The notes: a model not told the origin generated them from the sequence alone. DNA of 64,000 bases from Sphingopyxis italica (GCF_011926545.1 NZ_JAATIT010000004.1:1-64000); one strand, 5' to 3'; shown: positions 40,070 through 47,971, numbered from the stretch's first letter. Translations and numbers: made by a program.

Positions 40070-40555
40070 ATGGAGTTCGAGCGGGAGCATGACCTCCCCT
40101 ATAGTCCGGAACAGATATGGGCGGTCCTCGGCGATTTCGAGAACCACCGGATTTGGAATCCCTATGTCCGGATCGAGCGGCTTGCCGAGGATCCGATCGC
40201 GATCCGCTATTCGATGCGCATGGATCCGCACAAACCCAAGTTTCTTGAAGTGTCCGCGACGGTCCTTTCCGCGCGCGCCGGCGAGGAGCTGATACTCGAC
40301 GTGAAGCCGAGCTTCATCCTCCAATTCGAGGAGAGCTATATCCTGACCCGGACGCCGGAAGGGACCAGATTCCTCCATCGCTACCGCTGCCGCGGGCCCT
40401 TTGCCTGGCTCCGGCTTCCCGGCATCAAGACGAGCTTTCAAAGGATGCTCGCGTCGATCGACGGCATCCTGGTCAGCTACCTCAAGTCCAAATATAGCAA
40501 GCCGCAATCGCCGCCGCGACGGCCCAAGTCCAAGTTCAAAGGCGGTCGGCGATGA
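40070..40555 (+). CDS. SRPBCC-fold protein (second of two)
   Basis: A 161-residue SRPBCC superfamily member (YSPEQIWAVLGDFENHRIWN, FRNPYV-type turn, late helix QRMLASIDGILVSYLKS) with a basic C-terminal tail (RRPKSKFKGGRR). No signal peptide is present. A GTG three codons upstream (40061) is an alternative start; GAGGAG fits the ATG. It overlaps the dsbB start by four bases, tying it to the redox genes downstream. Confidence 0.72.
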   Translation: MEFEREHDLPYSPEQIWAVLGDFENHRIWNPYVRIERLAEDPIAIRYSMRMDPHKPKFLEVSATVLSARAGEELILDVKPSFILQFEESYILTRTPEGTRFLHRYRCRGPFAWLRLPGIKTSFQRMLASIDGILVSYLKSKYSKPQSPPRRPKSKFKGGRR

Positions 40556-40986
40556 TGAGCTTTCCGCTGCTCGCGCCGCACAAATGGCGTCCGCTCGGCG
40601 CGGCTTGGGCCATCGCCCTCCTGTCGAGCCTTGCCGTTCTCTTCGTCGGCGAGGTCATGGGCCAGGCGCCGTGCGACCTCTGCTGGTTCCAGCGCGCCTT
40701 CATGTTCCCGCTGGCGATCATTCTCGGCATCGCGGCGTTCAGGTCGGACCGCGCCGTCGTTCCTTATGGACTGGCGCTGGCTTTCGGCGGCGGCCTCGTC
40801 GCGCTCTACCATAGCCTGCTCTACGTCGGTGTCATTCCGGCTCCGATCGTCCCTTGTACCGGCGGCCCGTCGTGCTCGGGTGAGAGCATGGCAATCGGAG
40901 GCGTGCCGCTGCCCCTCCTGTCGCTGGCCGCATTCGCGCTCATCCTTACCCTCTTGCTCAACTTCCAAAGGAGACTGAAATCATGA
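40552..40986 (+). CDS. DsbB-family disulfide-bond oxidoreductase
   Basis: Membrane quinone reductase that reoxidises DsbA-like proteins. The 144 residues form four membrane segments with the two periplasmic cysteine pairs: C41-C44 in PCDLCWFQRAF and C102/C108 in VPCTGGPSC. This is the short, BdbC-like form. It overlaps the dsbA-like gene by four bases, so the two form a dedicated redox pair inside a metal-efflux operon. Confidence 0.9.
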   Translation: MMSFPLLAPHKWRPLGAAWAIALLSSLAVLFVGEVMGQAPCDLCWFQRAFMFPLAIILGIAAFRSDRAVVPYGLALAFGGGLVALYHSLLYVGVIPAPIVPCTGGPSCSGESMAIGGVPLPLLSLAAFALILTLLLNFQRRLKS

Positions 40987-41627
40987 ACAGACGTATCGGA
41001 GTGGTGGCCACGCTTGTACTCTCGGCACTCGCCTTCACCGGGGGCGCGATGCTCTACAGCGGAACCGCCGAGGGCGAACCCACGAAGAAGGTCGTGGCGG
41101 GGCCCGTCGACAGCCTCATTCGCCCGCACTCGCCGATCATCGGCCCGAAGAATGCCCCGGTCACGATCGTCGAATTCTTCGACCCCTCGTGCGAGGCCTG
41201 CCGTGCCTTCTATCCGACGGTGAAGGGCATCGTCGCCAAATATCCCAAGGATGTGCGTCTCGTGATGCGCTACCTGCCGCTGCACCCCGGCTCGGCCGAG
41301 GCGATCGTGATCCTCGAAGCAGCGCGCGTGCAGGGCAAGCTCGAACCGGTGACAGCCGCGCTGCTCGAGGCGCAGCCCGACTGGCATGACGGAAAGATGG
41401 ACGGGGCCTGGGCCGCGGCGGAGAAGGCCGGCCTCAATGTCGCGAAGGCGCGCGCGATGCCGACCGCCGATGCGATGGCATGGATGGAGCAGGACATTGC
41501 CGACGCGCGAGCGGTCGGCGTCAAGGGCACCCCGACCTTCTTCGTCAATGGCGAGATGCTCGTCCAGCCCAGCCCCGAACAGGTCGAGGCCAAGGTTCAG
41601 GCCGCGGTCGCGGCAAAGGGCAAATGA
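40983..41627 (+). CDS. DsbA-family periplasmic thiol oxidoreductase
   Basis: Secreted thioredoxin-fold protein of 214 residues. Residues 1-25 form a signal or anchor (VVATLVLSALAFTGGAML), the active site is C70-x-x-C73 in DPSCEACRAF, and the cis-Pro loop is KGTPTFFVNGE. Partner of the DsbB-like protein upstream. Metals such as Cd, Hg and Cu attack periplasmic thiols, so a local disulfide system would protect or repair proteins; that is inference. Confidence 0.9.
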   Translation: MNRRIGVVATLVLSALAFTGGAMLYSGTAEGEPTKKVVAGPVDSLIRPHSPIIGPKNAPVTIVEFFDPSCEACRAFYPTVKGIVAKYPKDVRLVMRYLPLHPGSAEAIVILEAARVQGKLEPVTAALLEAQPDWHDGKMDGAWAAAEKAGLNVAKARAMPTADAMAWMEQDIADARAVGVKGTPTFFVNGEMLVQPSPEQVEAKVQAAVAAKGK

Positions 41628-41632
41628 GGGCC

Positions 41633-41667
41633 GCACCCGTCCCGCTTCGTCCACGTGGGACGGGTGC
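41633..41667 (+). terminator. terminator-like hairpin after the dsbA-like gene
   Basis: Perfect 11-bp stem GCACCCGTCCC / GGGACGGGTGC with a 13-base loop, six bases after the stop codon. No T-run follows, so it may be Rho-assisted or a stability element. Confidence 0.45.
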
Positions 41668-41817
41668 CCACCATGCAGCGCGACGCCGTCTCTCCCGCCA
41701 TCGGCCTGCCGCATGGAGACGCCGGGTCACCGCCCGATCGGCGGCATCGGAGCCAATATTCACAGCGCATTCAACCATGAAGGGGGACTTTGAACGCCAC
41801 GAAAAGGAGAGACTGAC

Positions 41818-42123
41818 ATGCGAAAATTTCTGACGATCGCGGCTGCGATGCTCGCCTTTGCGGTCCCCGGAATGGCCCTTGCCCAGCACCATGGCGATCG
41901 CGGGGGATATAATCGCGGCCATGATGCGCCGCGGGGCCATGACCGCGACTATCGTTCCTCCCGTCATGGCGTACCCAATTACGGCTATGACCGGGGCTAT
42001 CGCGGCTATGACCCTTATTATCGCGGCTACGACCGCCGCTACGAACGCCGGGATCGCTACGAACGACGCTACCAGAAGCGCCGGATGCACCACCACCACC
42101 GCGGGCGTCACTGGCGCGGCTAG
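41818..42123 (+). CDS. Tyr/Arg/His-rich secreted repeat protein
   Basis: A 101-residue protein with a signal peptide (TIAAAMLAFAVPGMALAQ). Its mature part is almost wholly Tyr, Arg, Gly, Asp and His, with short repeats of the type YRGYD (RGYDPYYRGYDRRY) and a C-terminal HHHHRGRHWRG. A good ribosome binding site (AAAAGGAGAG) supports expression. No family is recognised; low-complexity basic/aromatic sequence and a terminal His cluster suggest a periplasmic metal- or nucleic-acid-binding role. Confidence 0.62.
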   Translation: MRKFLTIAAAMLAFAVPGMALAQHHGDRGGYNRGHDAPRGHDRDYRSSRHGVPNYGYDRGYRGYDPYYRGYDRRYERRDRYERRYQKRRMHHHHRGRHWRG

Positions 42124-42140
42124 TCGATATCCGGCGGGCA

Positions 42141-42164
42141 GGGCGAGCGGCTACCGCTTCGCCC
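42141..42164. terminator. hairpin between convergent genes
   Basis: GGGCGAGCGG and CCGCTTCGCCC pair with one bulged base across a three-base loop that contains the methyltransferase stop codon. It lies between two convergent genes and may serve both, without a T-run. Confidence 0.35.
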
Positions 42165-42810
42165 GATAGATTGAAATCGAGCCGGTCGGCGTCGGGATGA
42201 CCTTCACCTCCTCGACCGCCTCGAACCCTGCGGCTGCAAGGATCTCCGGAACACAGCCCTTCGCATTGGGTTCGGTAAATTCGAACCCGTCGAGCAGCTG
42301 TATCTGGCGAAACAGCATGCGCATCAACAGTGAGCGTTGCTCGCCATAATCGGCGATGAAGAGCGTGCCGCCCGGCTTCAGGAGACTGAACATCTGCGCG
42401 GCGATCGCTTCCTTCACGTCCATCGGGCACTGGTGGAGGACGAGGCTCGAGACGATCTTGTCGCATTGCTGGAGGGCGTCGATGGCGTCGAGTTCGTCGC
42501 CCATCGCCTCGAACCATTGGATATTTGCGCCCGCGACATCTGCCTTGGCGCGCGCGATCTCGAGTATGGCCGGGTCCGGGTCGACCGCCAATATCTCGCT
42601 TTCCGGCGCTGCGCCCTTGAGCGCGATTGCGAACGTGCCAGTGCCGCAACCGATATCGACGATCCGCTCGCCCGGTTGGGGTGCCACTAGCTTCAGCAGA
42701 TCGCTTCGCCACCTCTTCTCGCGCGTCATGAGCGCGATCGCGGCGTCATAGCGGTCGAGCGAGCCGCTCTTCCCAAGCGCGGGTATAAAATCTCTGTCGG
42801 TGCCTGTCAT
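42151..42810 (-). CDS. class I SAM-dependent methyltransferase (first of two paralogues)
   Basis: A 219-residue methyltransferase with SAM motif IVDIGCGTGTFAIAL, acidic motif AVDPDP and the late motif FIADYGEQRSLLMR. The substrate is unknown; it lacks the cysteine arrangement of ArsM. Its second half is clearly homologous to the methyltransferase at 58328-59005 (shared ADYGEQR, LDG, PNA-G, PTG). Each paralogue follows an AraC-type regulator in the same direction, here after 46 bases. Confidence 0.82.
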   Translation of the reverse strand: MTGTDRDFIPALGKSGSLDRYDAAIALMTREKRWRSDLLKLVAPQPGERIVDIGCGTGTFAIALKGAAPESEILAVDPDPAILEIARAKADVAGANIQWFEAMGDELDAIDALQQCDKIVSSLVLHQCPMDVKEAIAAQMFSLLKPGGTLFIADYGEQRSLLMRMLFRQIQLLDGFEFTEPNAKGCVPEILAAAGFEAVEEVKVIPTPTGSISIYRAKR

Positions 42811-42856
42811 GACCCCTGCCTAGCAAAGCTGCCATGTCCTCGCTTGAACGGAGCGG

Positions 42857-43546
42857 CTACGGCTCGATGAGCAGATCGCTTGCCCGGATACCAAACATGG
42901 TCTTGATCGTGCGTGCAAAATGCGGGCTGTCGCTGAACCCGGCCAGGTGCGCCGCTTCGGTTGCGCTGTAGCGCGCCTCGATTGCCTCAAAGGCGATGAG
43001 CAAGCGGCGCCACAGCACGTAGCGCTTGAACGGCATACCCACTTCGGCGGCAAACAGATGCCGGAAGCGTCCAAGCGAAAGGTCACAGTCAGTCGCTGTG
43101 TCGGCGAGCCGTACCAGACCTGTCGAGATCAGACGATCGACCGAAGCGGCAGCCCGCGCGACGCGCGGGTCGAGCGGACGGCGGATATCTCTCGTCAGCC
43201 AGCTCTCCCAGAACGATGCACGTGCCCTCTCCGCGACAAATACAGCATCGCAGCCGAGCAGCCGTCTTCTCAATTCCTCCGGCGGCCCAAAACCGACCGT
43301 CGGCTCGACAAACCATAGTTCCGCCGTTGGCGCGGGAAGCAAGCGGTGAAGTGTATCGGGTTCGATAAGTATGCACTGCCCCGACAAATGGGCACCGCTC
43401 GCGTCGATCGCGGTAAGCTTCTCGTCGCTGAAGACCGCCTGCGCTGCGAAATGACGATGGGAGGCCGCGTCGCCGACGGAGCCCGACCAGCAAGCATAAT
43501 AATCGCTGAGGCGAAGCTGGCCTTTCCAATGGGACGTTCCCGACAT
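42857..43546 (-). CDS. AraC-family transcriptional regulator (first of two)
   Basis: A 229-residue regulator: N-terminal cupin-like sensor (HRHFAAQAVFSD, ILIEPDTLHRL) and C-terminal double helix-turn-helix (LSLGRFRHLFAAEVGMPFK; ATEAAHLAGFSDSPHFART). The ligand is unknown. It lies upstream of the methyltransferase and presumably controls it. The same two-gene arrangement occurs again in the copper block. Confidence 0.82.
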   Translation of the reverse strand: MSGTSHWKGQLRLSDYYACWSGSVGDAASHRHFAAQAVFSDEKLTAIDASGAHLSGQCILIEPDTLHRLLPAPTAELWFVEPTVGFGPPEELRRRLLGCDAVFVAERARASFWESWLTRDIRRPLDPRVARAAASVDRLISTGLVRLADTATDCDLSLGRFRHLFAAEVGMPFKRYVLWRRLLIAFEAIEARYSATEAAHLAGFSDSPHFARTIKTMFGIRASDLLIEP

Positions 43547-43964
43547 CGGCTACCCATAGCAGCCTTTCCCTGTCTTCGCACGGACACCCGATGAATCCTC
43601 CCTAGGCCGGCGCGTATGGGGCGCCATCGACGGATCCATTGGATCAGGAAGGTCGTCACAATGACTTGCGCAAGATACTCTTGCGCGGAGGTTTCACCGT
43701 TGCGGTGGCTTTGCTGACGTTGCTGTCAGTGGCCAAAGGGCCTGACCGCTCGCCGCGCCGCTTTCATTGCAAAGATGGGGAATTAGAAAAGCCGCATGGT
43801 GAAGCCGGATCACGTCGAAATTCGCGTTTGGCTCATCCATGTCCGATCACGGACTGTTTCCTATAGCCCTCAGGTCAAGAACAGTGTTGCGGAAACGGGC
43901 GGATATGATGGCCCCGCCCAGCCCTCTGACACGCAAGGAACGAATGACCGGCAGCTCGACCGGG
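43547..43964. other. gene-free stretch between AraC and the mercury genes
   Basis: About 420 bases. A 75-codon plus-strand frame (43639-43866) begins with a hydrophobic stretch (GGFTVAVALLTLLSVAKG) but has a weak start and a tail without motif, so it may be a decayed or chance frame. The AraC promoter must lie near 43550-43620. Nothing else is recognisable; it could be scar sequence from a rearrangement. Confidence 0.4.
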
Positions 43965-44192
43965 TCAGCCGCAACAGGCCCCTTTGCCGCCCTCGACCTG
44001 CACCGGTGGACAGGGCATCGTCCCATAGGAACAATAGACGCAGCAGTCTCCCGGCAGCGGCTTGAGTACCGCGCCGCATCCCTTGCAATCGTAGAAATAT
44101 TGGCATGCGTCGGTGGGCATGATTTCGTCTGCGCCGTGCCCGCAGAGCGGACAAGTCAGCGTCGATCCGAGATTCGGCGACGATTCAAGCAT
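43965..44192 (-). CDS. GDCCVxC-motif small cysteine-rich protein (mercury-associated)
   Basis: A 75-residue cytoplasmic protein with eleven cysteines: CPLC (14-17), C30, CKGC (36-39), GDCCVYCSYGTMPCPP (C50, C51, C54, C61) and CC at 73-74. It belongs to the GDCCVxC family that accompanies merT in many mer clusters, and of which some members carry selenocysteine; this one has Cys. It probably binds Hg(II) delivered by MerT. It overlaps merT by eight bases. Confidence 0.85.
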   Translation of the reverse strand: MLESSPNLGSTLTCPLCGHGADEIMPTDACQYFYDCKGCGAVLKPLPGDCCVYCSYGTMPCPPVQVEGGKGACCG

Positions 44193-44544
44193 AGCGATAG
44201 CCCAGCCACAGCAGAACGCCGCCGACGACCAGGCCGACCAGTGTCGCGGCGCGCAGCGCCGTCGGCACGCATCGACCATCCGCTCCGCAGCGCGCGGCGC
44301 GTGCCTGCTGGCGAGCGAGCAGGATTCCGCCGGCCACAAGCGAAATCACTCCGAATGCGACGAACCAGAGCCGGTAGGGCGCCGCTGGGACCGCAATGCC
44401 GACGAGCCAGGCGGACCCGATTCCCGCCGAGGCAAGCAACATAGGAAGGGCGCAGCAAGTGGCTGCGATAAAGCCCGACGCGATCCCCCCGAGCGTCAGC
44501 GAAATGGCCCCAATTCCTTTCGGGCGCCTTAGATCTCCGGTCAA
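44185..44544 (-). CDS. merT: mercuric ion transporter MerT
   Basis: Inner-membrane Hg(II) importer of 119 residues with three membrane segments. The vicinal pair C30-C31 in the first segment (FIAATCCALPMLLAS) and the cytoplasmic pair in ARCGADGRC are the metal relay. The start is a TTG at 44544 with AAGGAG seven bases upstream. No merP or merA follows, so imported mercury would have to be handled by another protein. Confidence 0.87.
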   Translation of the reverse strand: MTGDLRRPKGIGAISLTLGGIASGFIAATCCALPMLLASAGIGSAWLVGIAVPAAPYRLWFVAFGVISLVAGGILLARQQARAARCGADGRCVPTALRAATLVGLVVGGVLLWLGYRYA

Positions 44545-44574
44545 AATAGAACTCCTTGTTTCGCGGTAGAGGCA

Positions 44575-44605
44575 AGTCTAGCATCTGTAGCGACTACAGA
44601 CGCAA
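44575..44605 (-). promoter_or_regulatory. MerR-type promoter/operator of merT
   Basis: On the minus strand: -35 TTGCGT (44605-44600), 19-base spacer, -10 TAGACT (44580-44575). The spacer holds the dyad TCTGTAG-TCG-CTACAGA (44600-44584). The 19-base spacing with a central dyad is the hallmark of promoters that MerR untwists on metal binding. It lies between divergent merT and merR, so it probably also represses merR. Confidence 0.8.
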
Positions 44606-44616
44606 GCGGAATCGCA

Positions 44617-45018
44617 ATGCCCCCTTCCAGCACCATCCCGATTGGCGAAGTTTCCCGGCGCACCGGCTGCAACATCGAGACTATTCGCTACTATGAGCGC
44701 ATAGGCATCCTGCCTGCACCTGTCCGGCGAGGCCGGTTTCGCCGCTATGATTCTGCCGACGTTAGACGTCTCGCGTTCGTGCGTCGCGCCCGCGAGCTCG
44801 GTTTCCCGCTTCATACCATCCGGACTTTACTCGCTTTAGCCGAAGGTGGTGGCCATTCCTGCGACCAGGCCCGCCAGATGGCCGAGACACAGCTGTCGGA
44901 TGTTCGTGCCAAGCAAGCGGACCTCGAGCGCATGGCCGTGGTGCTGGATGAGCTTGTTCGGGCATGCGGCGCCGGCGACGCCAGCGGCTGCCCGCTCCTC
45001 GAAGCTCTGTCCGACTAG
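44617..45018 (+). CDS. merR: MerR mercury-responsive regulator
   Basis: A 133-residue MerR protein: N-terminal helix-turn-helix (IGEVSRRTGCNIETIRYYER), coiled-coil dimerisation helix and a metal loop. Cysteines C82, C117 and C125 match the Hg(II) ligands of Tn501 MerR (C82, C117, C126 from memory), which makes mercury the likely inducer. Divergent from merT across the promoter described. Confidence 0.9.
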   Translation: MPPSSTIPIGEVSRRTGCNIETIRYYERIGILPAPVRRGRFRRYDSADVRRLAFVRRARELGFPLHTIRTLLALAEGGGHSCDQARQMAETQLSDVRAKQADLERMAVVLDELVRACGAGDASGCPLLEALSD

Positions 45019-45263
45019 GTCCGCGCGGAGCGGTTGGGTTTGCGTGCCGCGGAGAAGAGGGCTTTTGCCCCGAAAGTACGAAGCGTGCCAGTTTTTCGGG
45101 CCCCTTGTACCCGCGCGCAGAGGGCGGTGTTTCGAAACCGGATCCTAGTCGAAAATCTCGTTCCGACTGGCTCCCCGCCGCGAAGCTGAAGCAATGGGCC
45201 GCGTCGGACAATCGCGCGCGGACGCTCGACGCGCCGGCGATGATGCGGCCGCCGCGCACTCCG

Positions 45264-47210
45264 CTATTGGCCCCGCGTCACCTCCATCCGGCGATGCTGC
45301 TGGCTGTTGTAGCGATAGCCGATCCAGAGGATCGCAAGCGCCAGAAGCTGGAGCAGCAACGGTTCGAGCGAAGGAAAAATCCCGACCGCCGGGAAGCGGG
45401 GGAAATGGGCGAGCGGTGTAATGCCGAGGAGTCCGGCTTCCTGCAGGGCGCCTGCTCCCTTGCCGGAGAGAACGACCGCTAGGACCGCGATCAGGGCGGA
45501 ACTATAGGCGAAGAATTTCCCGATCGGCAGAACGCGGCTGTAGCGAAGCATCACCCACGCGATAACGGCGAGGATTGCCAGCGCTGTTCCCGCTCCAGCC
45601 GCGATGGCCCCGCTGCTCCCTTGCGTGGCGAGCGCCGCGAAAAACAGGATGGTTTCGAAGACTTCCCGATAGACGACGAGAAAGGCGAGCCCGAACAGGA
45701 ACCAGGCCGAGCGGCGCGAAAGCGCCTTGCCCATCGCCTCGCGAATATAGCGCTGCCAGCTCTCGGCATGCGACTTGCCATGCATCCAGATGCCGACCCA
45801 GACCAGAACCACCGCCGCAAATAGAGAGCCGAAACCTTCGGTCAGTTCGCGGCTCGCACCGCTGACCGAAATGGCATAGGTCGCGATCGCCCAGGTCCCG
45901 CCGCCGGCGACGAGCGCCGCGATCCAGCCGCCATGGACATAGGGCAGGACTTCGGGCCGTTCGGCCTTTCGCAAAAACGCGATCATCGCCACGACGATCA
46001 ACAGGGCTTCGAGCCCTTCGCGCAGGAGGATGGTCAATGCTCCGACGAAGGTCGATGCGTCGCTGGCGGCACCGGGAGCCAGCGCGGTCTCGGCATCGGC
46101 GAAAAGTGCTTCGACCGACGCCGCCTTGCCTGCCACGGCCTCGACCGGCAGGCCGCGACCGATCGACACGCGATAATCGGCCATGGCGGATTCGATGTGC
46201 GCCATCAGACCCGCGTTGCGGGTGGTCAAAATCGGCTCGAGCGGCTCGAATCCGTCAAGATAGGCGGATAGCGCGAGACGCTCGGCCTCGTCGCGGTTTC
46301 CGTTTCGATAGGCGGCGAGGCTTTGCGCAAGCTTGTCCCGCGCCACGGCGAGCGACGTGGGCGTGGCCGCGCTCAGCGCCTTGGGGTCGGCGCGCAAATA
46401 AGCGGTGACCGCATCGGCAGGCCCCTGTCCGAGCCCGCGGCCGAGCGCTTCCGGGCTTAGGCTGGTAAAGGCTTGCAGGTCGGACATCTGCCCGCGAGCG
46501 GACGGATCGCGCTCCCAGATGCGCTTGCCGGCCGCGGCATCCTGAAAGGCAAAACTGCCGGCATAGGTTGCCACCGCCCAACGGTCGTCGGAAGACAAAT
46601 GAGCAAAACTGGGCATCGACGTGCCCTCAAGCCCCTGTCCTATGACTTGGTAGAGCGCGAACAGGCTGCGCTTGCGGGCGCGGTCGGCATCGGTGAAATC
46701 GATCGGCGCCGGGTCGAGCCCCATCGCCTGAGGCCCTTTGCCGTCACCGCGCGTACCGTGACAACTGGCGCAATTTTCGAGATATATCTGGGCACCGCGC
46801 CGGGGATCGGGGGCGTTGCGAGGCGCAAGGGGCACGGGGTAGGCGGCGAGCAAGTCGGTCGCGACCTTGCGCGCAAGTCCGGCCACCTTGGCCGGGTCCG
46901 ACCTTGAGGCGATGGCCGCTTCGAGCTGCCCCGCTTCGGATGCGAGGCGCGCGCGCGCCGAGGTCGCCGGAAGCGCCGCGATACCCTTGCGAACCGTTGC
47001 CGAAAACTCGGTCATCTCGGCATATTCGACTGGGCTGGTCACCTGGCCATTTGCGACGGCACCGGCATAGTCGACGGCGACATAATCCAGCAGGCGCCAG
47101 ATGGTCTGGACCTCGTCGGCGTCGCTGCGGGCCTGTGCTGCTTGCGCGGCGAAGCCGGCGATGACGGCGAGCAGGATCAGCAGAAAGCGAAAGCGGGGAG
47201 CGGGCGCCAT
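45264..47210 (-). CDS. cytochrome c-FTR1 fusion metal permease (PbrT-like)
   Basis: A 648-residue fusion. A signal peptide (FLLILLAVIAGFAAQAAQA) is followed by a c-type cytochrome domain with haem motif CASCH (147-151), a helical linker, and a C-terminal FTR1 permease with seven membrane segments. The two permease signatures are REGLEALLIV and YREVFETILF (each R-E-x-x-E-like). FTR1 imports Fe(III); the cytochrome-fused form resembles PbrT of lead-resistance operons. It follows the CDF gene by five bases under a MerR-type promoter, so Pb or Zn/Cd handling is more likely than iron supply. Confidence 0.82.
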   Translation of the reverse strand: MAPAPRFRFLLILLAVIAGFAAQAAQARSDADEVQTIWRLLDYVAVDYAGAVANGQVTSPVEYAEMTEFSATVRKGIAALPATSARARLASEAGQLEAAIASRSDPAKVAGLARKVATDLLAAYPVPLAPRNAPDPRRGAQIYLENCASCHGTRGDGKGPQAMGLDPAPIDFTDADRARKRSLFALYQVIGQGLEGTSMPSFAHLSSDDRWAVATYAGSFAFQDAAAGKRIWERDPSARGQMSDLQAFTSLSPEALGRGLGQGPADAVTAYLRADPKALSAATPTSLAVARDKLAQSLAAYRNGNRDEAERLALSAYLDGFEPLEPILTTRNAGLMAHIESAMADYRVSIGRGLPVEAVAGKAASVEALFADAETALAPGAASDASTFVGALTILLREGLEALLIVVAMIAFLRKAERPEVLPYVHGGWIAALVAGGGTWAIATYAISVSGASRELTEGFGSLFAAVVLVWVGIWMHGKSHAESWQRYIREAMGKALSRRSAWFLFGLAFLVVYREVFETILFFAALATQGSSGAIAAGAGTALAILAVIAWVMLRYSRVLPIGKFFAYSSALIAVLAVVLSGKGAGALQEAGLLGITPLAHFPRFPAVGIFPSLEPLLLQLLALAILWIGYRYNSQQHRRMEVTRGQ

Positions 47211-47215
47211 CGATC

Positions 47216-47866
47216 CTATCCGGCCGCAGCCGACAATTCGCGCAGCTCGGTGCGCGCGCCGCGGAGGATTTCATAGGCCGAGTGGAGGAAGAGCGCAGCG
47301 ATGATCGCGGCAACCGCGAGATCGGGCCAGGCCTCGCCAGTCCAGGCGACAAGGCCCGCCGCGAAAATAACCGCGACATTGGCGACCGCGTCGTTGCGAC
47401 TGAACAGCCATACTGCGCGGACGTTGGCGTCGCCTTCGCGAAACCGCGAGAGGACGGCGGCCGAGGTCAGATTGACCAGCAGTGCGGCAATGCCGATCGC
47501 GCCCATCAACTCGGCTTCGGGCGGAACGGCGGTCAGCGCGCGCCACAGCGCGACGCCGATCACGCCGAGACCCAAGGTCAGCAGGAACAGGCCCTGGGCG
47601 ACGGCGATGCGTGTGCGCGCCAGTGCGGTCCAGCCGATCGCCACGAGCCCGGCGAGCGTGATCGTGCCATCGCCGATGAAATCGAGCGAGTCCGCCTTGA
47701 GCGCCTGGCTGTTGGCGATGAACCCGCCGACGATCTCGATCGCGCCGAACCCGAGATTGAGGAGCACGACGATCCACAAGGCGCGGCGATAGGCCGGATC
47801 CTTTTCCGCACGCACGGGGTCGCCCGTGCAGCCGCATGCGTCCCCGCTTTCAGACCCTTCCGTCAT
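47216..47866 (-). CDS. short cation diffusion facilitator family transporter, MerR-controlled
   Basis: A 216-residue CDF-type exporter with about six membrane segments and metal-site motifs DSLDFIGDG and SRNDAVANV. Like the CDF beside the ars operon it lacks the cytoplasmic C-terminal domain. A short N-terminal Cys motif (GDACGCTGDP) could bind soft metals. The ATG at 47866 is chosen; the frame is open upstream for 29 codons of unlikely sequence. Confidence 0.8.
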   Translation of the reverse strand: MTEGSESGDACGCTGDPVRAEKDPAYRRALWIVVLLNLGFGAIEIVGGFIANSQALKADSLDFIGDGTITLAGLVAIGWTALARTRIAVAQGLFLLTLGLGVIGVALWRALTAVPPEAELMGAIGIAALLVNLTSAAVLSRFREGDANVRAVWLFSRNDAVANVAVIFAAGLVAWTGEAWPDLAVAAIIAALFLHSAYEILRGARTELRELSAAAG

Positions 47867-47933
47867 CGCGTCTTCATCTCCATGCTGCCGCCTCGGCGCC
47901 CTTTTTGCTGTCTTCAACTTCGGACATGGCCAG

Positions 47934-47964
47934 CCTATACAATCTCCAGTCACTGGAGGATCAA
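47934..47964 (-). promoter_or_regulatory. MerR-type promoter/operator of the CDF-FTR1 operon
   Basis: On the minus strand: -35 TTGATC (47964-47959), 19-base spacer holding the dyad CTCCAGTGACTGGAG, -10 TATAGG (47939-47934). Divergent merR-like gene starts eight bases beyond the -35. The dyad differs from both other MerR-type operators in this window, so each regulator should be specific. Confidence 0.82.
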
Positions 47965-47971
47965 GCGAATT

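Noticed and set aside
42151..42810. Arsenite methyltransferase (ArsM)
   Set aside because: The conserved cysteine arrangement of ArsM is missing, and the gene is far from the ars operon.
43639..43866. 75-codon plus-strand frame with a hydrophobic start
   Set aside because: Weak start and featureless tail; kept only as part of the gene-free stretch.
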